Source: Cyclostephanos tholiformis
Lineage: Eukaryota; Bacillariophyta; Thalassiosirophyceae; Thalassiosirales; Thalassiosiraceae
Length of the DNA: 37,854 bases
Direction of reading: 5' to 3'
NCBI GenBank assembly: GCA_036939975.1
Contig: JALLPB010000011.1
Location: 1-37,854 of the forward strand
Below the pieces are notes generated by a model. It made no database searches. It was not told where the DNA came from and worked only from the letters and a program-made list of their open reading frames with translations. Made by a program: the position numbers and the translations under genes. This document shows positions 30,709-37,854 of this stretch, one piece after another (within the stretch, counting starts at the first letter, position 1; each line of letters begins with the position of its first letter).

Positions 30709-33515
30709 CTAACGACGTCCTCTCCCTCTATTCGTCGTGCTCTGGCAGAGGTAAGAAAGCATATTTCCCCCTCCATGCTTCCTACCGCCATTGGCCCCGC
30801 CGACATCATTGAACAAGTGATCCGCTAGCTCCTGCTCGCGTTCTAGATTCTCTTGCTGTTGCTGCAAGAGCAATTGACGGGCCGATTCTTTCGGTAACAC
30901 GTCCACGAGATGGATTCTGGGTATATTGTTGTGATTTTGATTGGTGCCTCTATTGGGATTGAACGTGGTATATCCCAGCAAGACATTGTTTTTGCGGACT
31001 TGGATGTCAATCAAGAGAACAAATAATGGGAGCGCCAAAATTAGCCTCGCTTAAACGAAATGCAATAGCAACGGATAGAAATTATGCAACAATTTGCAAC
31101 GTGCTTACATCGCTTGAAGTCATTCTTCTTGCGATTGACACTCTCAACGGGCATGCTCCCGCTACCACGCGAGCCTTTCTCTGACTGGACATACTCGCGC
31201 ACGATCAATCCCGATAGTCTCTCAGTCTCAGCTGCGAAATCGGGAACCTCCTCATCGGCCACGAATTCTTCGTCCCTATTCTTACGAAACGGCTTTCTCT
31301 TTATCGGGGCCGCCACGAGCCATCCGTCGTCGGTCGTGGGGAGCGGCATCCGTTCGGCAGGAAGTCCCGGCTCATCATCGGAGCTCTCATAGACGACTTT
31401 CTCCCTCTGATTGTTGACAGGTGCGGTTAATGTTTTGCTCGTAACGGATTCCTCAGCTTGAACCTCTACCTCTACTTGACCCATTTCCATGGCCAAAGCA
31501 TATTCGTCCTGATTTTTGCGGTGGCGCTTCTGACGATCAGGCTGCTGCTGATCTCCTTTTGGCTGCTCTGCATAATCGACTGGCTCATCCACCTGGGGTC
31601 GTTTTCGTCTCGTACTGGCTGGCACATACTCGTTGTTGTCATTAAGATGGACACTGATCTCATTTTCGTCAGGTTTGTGGGCCGTTTCCACCGCGTCTCC
31701 TAGACGGGACTTATCCGAGGTAGCAACCACCGCAGGTGCAGTTACCTCCAGTCTCGCCACCGGCGGCGCTCTAATTTTATCAATCACTTTCTTGTCAACG
31801 TCCATCAATAATTCGCCCTCGCCGTTGTTATTCGTGATGGCCTTGGCTATGTTCTTCGCATTCGTGTATCGCACAGTCTCATCTTGCTTCAACCAATCGT
31901 GAAAATGCTTGCATCGCTTTGACGAACTGTCGATTACAACGACCGCGAGGCCGTCGGCGATTGCCCTTCCCGTGCGCGACTTCCACCACGAATCGAACTC
32001 GGCTTTCGATGACGACGGCGCCTCCTCGTGGATCGCTACCAATTCGGCGCCAGCGGATTGAGTAAGTGGAGCGTTGTCGTCGTCTACCATAACCGCGACG
32101 AGGTATCCCCGTAGCGCCGTGCTGGGCTCTAGCGTGTACTTGAGATTCGCGTCCCAGGTGCCCTTCGGACTGGCAGGGGGCGTGCGGAAGAATGACCGAA
32201 GGAATTTAAAGACAACGAAAATCGTGGTAGACGATGTCGATGAGTAGTCGTTTCGGCCATCGTGCAAAGAGAGAGAAATAAAGTCAATCTTCGAGTTCAG
32301 TCACATGGGCAAGAAATAACATATAACTCCATAACATTCTCACCAATAATCCTCCTCTCTCGGCATCCCCTCCCGCGCATCCCTTCGTCGTAAAAGGGCC
32401 TCCACATACCCAGTCGTAACGACGGGCCTACGGCACGCCCACGCCATGATCCCCTTGGCGGCGGCGGTCTTCTCGGGCGCAATTAGGTGGGTAGAATGTC
32501 TCACGTCCCACTGACTCGAGTGTTTCGCGCCAACGTAATGCAACGATGCGAGGATGGGATCCAAATCCGGTGCCTTGTATCGTGAGAACGTGAATGTCAA
32601 CGGCACCAGGGACAGTCGTATCGCTGATCCCTGCGGTCCGAACAGCAAGATGACGTGACGCGATGCCGACGCCGACGACGACAACGAGGAGGAGGACGAG
32701 GAGGAGTGCGAGAGTTGTAGAAGGGGCATCGATTTATTCTCTCCCATCTTTCTAAATTTCGGCAGGGTCCTCGATGTCAAATCGTCGCGATCGTTGTCCT
32801 CGGATAGGAGTATATGAACGGCCCGCGCCTGCTTCTCCGTCAACTCGACCTGATCGATTCCTTTCGCGGATGCATTCCTCCCCTCCTCGATGTCAGTCTC
32901 GTCGTCGCCCGTCTCGTCGTCGTTGTTTTGCTCGTCATTGTTGATGTCGCCGTGAGGCGAGGGATGATATTCGGCAAGGAGCGATTCGTCGATTGAAACG
33001 TAGGTACCGAACTTCGATCCCATGTCCCTGACGACACATATCGAACCGGAAATCGACGTCTCGCAAGCGCGTATTTCTTCCGAAGTCGTGGGTTTGCCAT
33101 ACTCCATCATCACGCGCCCGCCGCCGTCGTCCGAATGGAGGAAAGACGACGAGGCGCGGCCGCCTTCTCCTCCCCCATCGCGATTCGAGAGCAATGCGAT
33201 AGTCGCGTGAGTCCGGCTGACGCACTTGTCCTCCAATGTGGCGGTACAGTTCTTCCTACCGACCGACAGTATCTCTCCGGTATGTCGATGATGTACGACG
33301 GGCGGAGACACGGGAATGACGGCGTGTGGGACGCCCCCTATGAGTTGCGACTCGCCGCCGCCCCGGTCGATGCCGTTGTTGTCATCGCCGACATTGATGG
33401 AGGAGGATTGGGTTACATCTGCCGTGGCGAGGCATGCGTGTAGGGGAGGATCTGAAGACGGGCGGGGGTCGGCGGCGGTGTTGCCGCCGACTGTTCTGGT
33501 CACGCGAAGGAGCAT
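30709..33515 (-). CDS. NBS1: Nibrin/NBS1-like subunit of the MRE11-RAD50-NBS1 complex
   Basis: Model: exons 33515-32344, 32169-31109 and 30998-30709, 840 residues; introns are 174 nt (GTGAGA to CTGCCAG) and 110 nt (GTAAGC to CATCCAAG), with phases agreeing. Domain order matches nibrin. The FHA domain (about residues 80-172) has VGRKNC, the phosphopeptide-binding SRTHA (100-104) and DMGSKFGTYV. BRCT1 (about 315-385) includes LHYVGAKHSSQWDVRHSTHL and IMAWACRRPVVTTGYVEALL. A probable BRCT2 starts exon 2 (TLEPSTALRGYLVAV). A long disordered linker follows. Across the second splice junction stands DFKRFRKN (741-748), corresponding to the MRE11-binding NFKKFKK motif, and near the C-terminus ELADHLF (801-807), like the ATM/Tel1-binding segment of nibrin. 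It should recruit MRE11-RAD50 and ATM to DNA breaks in the nucleus. An E2F-like site lies 67 bp upstream. Confidence 0.85.
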
Positions 33516-34431
33516 GGTACCTTCAGTGTCGCGAGGTTATGGTACTATGATGTAGGAGAGGAATTAGAACAGAGAGAGTTCTGGCGGGAACTTGTTCTTT
33601 GAAAATACCGTAGATACCGGGGTTTAGGCTGGGATTATACCGTAAAGCACGCAGCGATCCGAATATGAGACGACAAGGGCCCGTTCGAGTTTCTTGAAAA
33701 TTGTCTATTCTGCGCGTATGTAGTATTCCTACGTTATTGTTATTTCTGAGATTTTTTTGGCGCAGTGTGTCCTTGCCGCCCCTTTTTTATGTAGTTCCTG
33801 CGTGGGTAGCCTACGGCGAGTCCCCATCTCTCCTCTGCTGCGTGACACAAAACACAAGAGCTCACAAATTCACCTCAAATAATTAGTGCTTGGTTTATTA
33901 TTAAGCCGAAGGCTGCTAGTGCGCCAAAAATAAAGGCACCCCAGGCATATGACATACCGTTGGAATCGTCTTTTACATAGGAATACGACTATGGCACTCA
34001 AACAGCCCACACATGTAGGAATAGTGGTCGAATCGAGAAGATCGCCTCTGCCCTACGTACAGATTTCTTGCAAATCGTATTGCTGCGTGCACGTTTTGCT
34101 GCGTGTCCTACGGTACCATGGAAGACGCTGCTCAAACTTTGGTCTACAACATGCTGTCTTGTAAATGGGAAGCTAAAAGTGCAACGAGAGATAAAATAGT
34201 TTTTTGTATGGTTCCTACCATACAACATAATCCCCAAATTGCTTATTCCCTGTCGATTTTTGGGCGCACCCTGGGTCTGACGCCAATTTCGGTATGATGT
34301 CCTCTGTGAAAAGCACTGTATTCCAGATATGTGTCACCTGATCTCACACAACCCGACACAACTTCTATTTCCTCTTTCACTTTTTTTATTTTAATTTGAC
34401 TTTCCCTTTCCTATTTTTATCCTCCGCCAAT
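33516..34431. other. Intergenic region between NBS1 and the transposase remnant
   Basis: About 900 bp without a supported gene. It begins with the NBS1 5' flank (E2F-like site 33582-33589). A perfect 9-bp stem with a 4-base loop (TTGTATGGT TCCT ACCATACAA) lies at 34204-34225. A pyrimidine-rich run at 34360-34430 precedes the transposase start. Small ORFs near 33701-34297 are unsupported. Confidence 0.6.
33582..33589 (+). promoter_or_regulatory. E2F-like core TGGCGGGA upstream of NBS1
   Basis: The motif reads CTGGCGGGAAC and lies 67 bp before the NBS1 ATG (gene on the minus strand). DNA-repair genes are classical E2F targets in plants and animals, so the placement is sensible, but activity is not shown by sequence. 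Confidence 0.4.
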
Positions 34432-35325
34432 ATGAAGGTCATCTTCAACCCCAGCGGATTTGCATCTGGTCGCTTCGTCCAAAGGAAAGAAGATGGCAAC
34501 CTGCTTCGTCACAGGTACACTAAGTTGGAGAAGCTGAGGATCATCGCTGTTCTTGAGAAGCTTCAAGCTGATGAGGGCTTGAATCTGGTCGATGCTGCCT
34601 CTGTTCTTCAAGTTGACCAGGCATGCCTATCTCGTTGGGTCAAGGCCAAGAATGACCTTCAAGCAAACCCCAAGACTACTGGCAACAAGTTATCCATGCA
34701 CGAAGGGCCTGTGGGCATCCTCAAGGATATTGAGATGGACCATATCAATTACATTGAGGAGTGGCGCCAGAAGAGATTTGAGGCGAATTGCTTAAGGCTT
34801 TTGAGGCTGGTCAGTTGAGGCCAGCCATCCTTGACAAGAGTATCAGGGCTGCTGAGATATGTATCTCCCGCTTCTTGATGAAGAACAACCTCACCCACCG
34901 TGTTGCAACACACAAGGCTCAGCATGACCCTCGCGAAGTTGAACATGAGGTGAAGGAATTCCTCAAGTACATTCGCCCCCAACTCACCGATGGATCGCGT
35001 CATCCTGACTTCATCCTTAACATGGACCAGACTCCTGTCTACCATTCAATGGATAGCAGCAGGATTATTGAGCATGTTGGCACGTGCACTGTCAACTTGC
35101 ACATGTCAACGAACAATAGCACGTGCATGACTGTTGCTGTCACCATCACCACATCCAGAAGGAAGGTGAAATCCATGGTGGTGTTTAAAGGTGAGTTCAA
35201 TTTTATTAACCACCCATTTAAAATATCATACTAATACACTGTTTGCCATTCTAATAAATTCAACAGGGGCGCCAAAAGGAACCATCGTGAAGCATGAGAT
35301 TCCAATGTACATGATAGTAGGTTGA
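34432..35325 (+). pseudogene. Truncated, frameshifted pogo/CENP-B-like DDE transposase
   Basis: From ATG 34432 the frame encodes an N-terminal helix-turn-helix (KLEKLRIIAVLEKLQ, LVDAASVLQVDQACLSRWVK) and then IEEWRQKRFEAN. Near 34785-34800 the frame steps by -1 into ELLKAFEAGQLRPAILDKS, a CENP-B-type HTH (ICISRFLMKNNLTHRVATHK) and the start of the DDE core with its first catalytic Asp (DFILNMDQTPVYHSMD). After VKSMVVFKG a 76-nt intron (35191-35266, GTGAGT to TTCAACAG) restores GAPKGTIVKHEIP. Homology then ends near 35310 and a stop follows at 35323. The second and third catalytic acids are missing, so the copy cannot be active. This transposase family is common in diatom genomes. No terminal inverted repeats could be identified. 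Confidence 0.8.
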
Positions 35326-35806
35326 TATTAGGTTTAGGTGTTAAATCACAGTAGGTGTTAATTCTTATTTAATGATTATTATAAGAATATCGCACGAGAT
35401 GAATAGTATAATTATTAATTATTATAAAAATTGTTGACTATTGGCCATCCTCACGCACGCAGTCGGCTGCCTCATCACCTTCTTGCCACATCATTTTGTG
35501 TCATCCAGGATCATCGTCGTCAATCCCAATTACACCCTCGCTGCATCTGTGATAGATGAATAAATTGAGTTATCATAATATTTTAATAATGTTAATATTT
35601 TTGATTAGTATTAGTATTAATAATATTAAATCAAACAGCAAAACAAGCACAATCACCTAAGATTCTAGCAACGCAACACCCCTCATTTCTATGAAACTTT
35701 TGGAATTTCGTGAAGCTTTTTCACTCATTTGAATACACCTCAATTACACGGACGTAGAGCCCGTTGTTATCATCAGCCCCCCTCAATGCCNACGAATCCT
35801 AGCGAG
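35326..35806. other. AT-rich intergenic DNA with one ambiguous base
   Basis: Positions 35365-35430 and 35560-35640 are built of TATTAAT/ATTATTA-like words. This is probably the spacer into which the transposon was lost or truncated. An N stands at 35791, 16 bp beyond the 3' end of the membrane-protein gene. No gene is seen. Confidence 0.7.
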
Positions 35807-37633
35807 TCAAGCGCCGCGACCCTCTCCCTCGGCATGTTCTTGAGATCGAACCGTTGATTCAACACCCAAATGTACGGCACGTGCTACTCCAATATCCCGC
35901 CCTTCCACCACGACCGTACACTCGTCGTCGTCCTCCCCGACCGAGCCGCCTCCGCCGCCCCGCTCCGGCGGAGGTCCGGGACCCGCGACGACCAACGGGG
36001 CGATGCCACCCCGAAGGAATTCTCCCACCATCCTCTCGTCCAATTCCTGTACGAGACCGCTTACCATGACCCCCAGTACCCCGTCGACACCGTATGCACC
36101 CCCGGGCCTCCTTGTCGAACACCTAAGCTCCTCGACTACCCCCAGGACCGTCGTTAGGCCGAACGCGAGTATGCCGAACATGTACGATTGCAAAATCAGC
36201 ACGTTCGGCGCTATGGCCGAACTGCCCGATCCGCAAATGGGAAACGTCGATAGGACGATGACGCCCAATAATCTGAGAACGTGCATCTGCACGTCCGGCA
36301 ACTTGGACTGCAATGCGCCGCATCGCTCGCTCCTGGCCCTGCGCAACGATCGTACGGTCTCGTATATAGGTCCCGGCACGCCCACGGACGTGGCGTACAG
36401 TATCGATTCGAGCGGATCGTCGTTCGACGACGACGAATGCATGCCGCTGCCACCACCCGTGTACGCGACGACGTCGATCGGATCCCGCATCGATAGCATC
36501 CCCAAATCGTTCCGAACGTAATCGTCCATCCGCGATAACAACGTGGGATACAGCGTCCCCCCCCGACCGTACGACAACAGCGATATCTGCTCCATAAGCG
36601 ACTTGGCCTCGGCAACCTCGACGAATAGCGCGTAATACACCCTCTCCTGTTCCTTGTACGTGAAGTAATACGCCTGCCCGACGAGTATCCCGAACAGCAG
36701 CGCGCACGTCGTCAGTATGTTCTGAACGTACTGTGACAGATCGTTCGATAGTACCGTTAGGACGTCGTCCGTGTAGAGCATCATATCTGGGGATGGCGCG
36801 GTTGTGGCAGTGCTGCCACCGCCACCACTCGCGAGTATCCCGGCGGGTAGACTCAGCAGCCAATGGACCAGCGTGGGATATATCGCACATGCGATCGTCG
36901 CGATTACCACGCTCGGTAGTCCGACTCGTATTACCGTACGGACCTGATGGGACAGGGGGGGATGCGTCGAGGGCACGACGGAGGAGGAGGAGGAGGAGGA
37001 GGAGGTCGTGGTAGTAGTCGACGATGACCATCTCGATAGTGCGTCTAATACGGATCCCGGAGGATACGTCTCCATCGACCCATCGAATACGTCGGCGTCG
37101 TTGTCGCTGTCGTCATTGCCGAGGGGCATCGATTTCTCCGCGACTCTCATCGAGATCCAATAAGCGAGCGCGTCGATCGGACCAACATTCGATACTTCCA
37201 CAGAAGGAGGATGCGATGATGATCCACATCGTCGTCGTCGTCGTCGTTTCCGTGTCATCGTCGTCGACGTCAATGGGAGGGGGCGGTCGACCCCAACGCC
37301 GCCGTCGTCGTCGTCGCCGTGCTCCCCGGGAGGTGGTCGGCGGTAGTCGGAATCGTCCGACGGGTATAAGATAGACGACGACGAAGTCGAAGACGATGAA
37401 TCCTCCCTCCCGTTGAACGCATGAAGCGAGGGAGGCCCACGCGACGCGGCGCGAAAGACGATTGAGAAGTGGACGAACGTCGACGTCGTCGTGTGTCGGT
37501 GGCGACCGCCATGACGATCAAGTCGGGGACGAGGAGTGGGGTGGGCGTTCGCCGTCGTTAACGTCGATGTCGAGCGGTGATCGTTATATAGGAGGAGCAG
37601 GGCGACGTGCAGCGCCATGACCATGACGGACAT
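35807..37633 (-). CDS. Multi-pass membrane protein, tentatively bestrophin-like/DUF4239-like, possibly plastid-targeted
   Basis: 608 residues from ATG 37633 (the frame extends to 37639 only through a TTG). The N-terminus begins with a short hydrophobic segment (MSVMVMALHVALLLLY), then a Ser/Arg/His-rich stretch containing SLHAF, compatible with a diatom bipartite presequence. The ASAFAP-type motif is imperfect and far from the signal peptide. After Ser/Asp low-complexity linkers, membrane segments appear: VGLPSVVIATIACAIYPTLV, ILTTCALLFGILVGQAYYF, LRLLGVIVLSTFPIC and LQSYMFGILAFGLTTVLGVV. Between segments 2 and 3 a long soluble loop starts with a coiled stretch YALFVEVAEAKSLMEQISLL, which resembles the Glu-rich helix of DUF4239/bestrophin-like proteins; this assignment is weak. 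The last 110 residues are Gly/Glu-rich. No partner is visible nearby. Confidence 0.6.
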   Translation of the reverse strand: MSVMVMALHVALLLLYNDHRSTSTLTTANAHPTPRPRLDRHGGRHRHTTTSTFVHFSIVFRAASRGPPSLHAFNGREDSSSSTSSSSILYPSDDSDYRRPPPGEHGDDDDGGVGVDRPLPLTSTTMTRKRRRRRRCGSSSHPPSVEVSNVGPIDALAYWISMRVAEKSMPLGNDDSDNDADVFDGSMETYPPGSVLDALSRWSSSTTTTTSSSSSSSSVVPSTHPPLSHQVRTVIRVGLPSVVIATIACAIYPTLVHWLLSLPAGILASGGGGSTATTAPSPDMMLYTDDVLTVLSNDLSQYVQNILTTCALLFGILVGQAYYFTYKEQERVYYALFVEVAEAKSLMEQISLLSYGRGGTLYPTLLSRMDDYVRNDLGMLSMRDPIDVVAYTGGGSGMHSSSSNDDPLESILYATSVGVPGPIYETVRSLRRARSERCGALQSKLPDVQMHVLRLLGVIVLSTFPICGSGSSAIAPNVLILQSYMFGILAFGLTTVLGVVEELRCSTRRPGGAYGVDGVLGVMVSGLVQELDERMVGEFLRGGIAPLVVAGPGPPPERGGGGGSVGEDDDECTVVVEGRDIGVARAVHLGVESTVRSQEHAEGEGRGA

Positions 37634-37854
37634 CCTCAACGACGATGCCGATGATGATGATGATGCCAGAAAAATACCCCTTTTTATGATGAGGTTATGA
37701 TGTCTGAAAGTACGATGTCATCACTCCCGCCATTTTTCATGTTGATGGTGATGCTATGCTCGAACTACCGTAGAATACGCAGTTTTAGTAATACGCAGTT
37801 TAAGTCAATCGCGAGAAAGGAGCATCGCTATGTACTCCAAACTTCTCATTTCTC
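37634..37854. promoter_or_regulatory. 5' flank of the membrane-protein gene
   Basis: It contains a GATGATGATGATG run (about 37646-37664), an E2F-like core in reverse (TCCCGCCA, 37725-37732, 92 bp upstream of the ATG) and a direct repeat AATACGCAGTTT at about 37774 and 37790. No gene is visible before the window ends. Confidence 0.35.

Noticed and set aside
31041..32267. Separate 408-codon gene next to an FHA-BRCT gene
   Set aside because: Splice sites and phases at 32344/32169 and 31109/30998 join it to its neighbours into one NBS1 protein with the expected motif order.
34204..34225. 9-bp hairpin as a terminator
   Set aside because: Eukaryotic context; it is not at the 3' end of any called gene, so it is recorded only as a structure in the intergenic region.
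35791..35791. Ambiguous base N as a scaffold gap
   Set aside because: It is one undetermined base, not a run of N, and lies outside coding sequence; no feature depends on it.

Overview
This window looks like nuclear DNA from a diatom, probably a centric one. The genes are eukaryotic, with short GT-AG introns (mostly 54-175 nt, several at 82-111). The gene set fits stramenopiles: a UDP-glucose pyrophosphorylase fused to phosphoglucomutase, a membrane protein with the EGxQ/GRQ signature of silicon transporters, a helicase-associated (HA) domain protein, an alpha-kinase, a coactosin and a DDE/pogo-type transposase remnant. I see no rRNA, tRNA, CRISPR or prokaryotic operon. No database search was possible, so names rest on motifs I can read, and spliced models rest on splice-site sequence plus reading phase.

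Layout. Positions 1-1778 hold no convincing gene: about 3.5 copies of a 170-193 bp tandem repeat, then a 771 bp segment bounded by 47 bp inverted repeats. Next come an alpha-kinase (1779-2579, +), a PPR-like organelle RNA-binding candidate with a 19-nt microexon (5657-2766, -), and, sharing its 383 bp promoter region, a four-exon myosin of about 2237 residues (6041-13016, +) whose tail carries IQ motifs, a second converter-like segment, ankyrin repeats and a degenerate kinase domain. Positions 13225-16229 hold two decayed genes on opposite strands. A three-HA-domain protein (16359-18084, +) and a tentative small spliced gene (about 18292-18755, -) follow.

The right half is denser: AK6/Fap7-type adenylate kinase (19648-19094, -) divergent from a GT90/CAP10 glycosyltransferase (19960-21957, +); coactosin with an 18-nt microexon (22891-22233, -); a 1.2 kb intergenic stretch with a TA-flanked hairpin MITE; the UGPase-PGM fusion (24087-27519, +); the SIT-like membrane protein (28736-27924, -) divergent from a secreted nucleoredoxin-like protein (29310-30501, +); nibrin/NBS1 (33515-30709, -); a truncated transposase (34432-35325, +); and a multi-pass membrane protein (37633-35807, -).

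The genes do not form one pathway. Themes are actin motility (myosin, coactosin), beta-glucan precursor supply (UGPase-PGM), possible silicon handling, and DNA-break repair (NBS1). Most notable are the myosin architecture, two microexons in unrelated genes, NBS1 with its MRE11-binding motif assembled across a splice junction, the single-module SIT-like protein, and two 8-bp motifs (TGGCGGGA and CTAGGTAG) that recur in 5' flanks.
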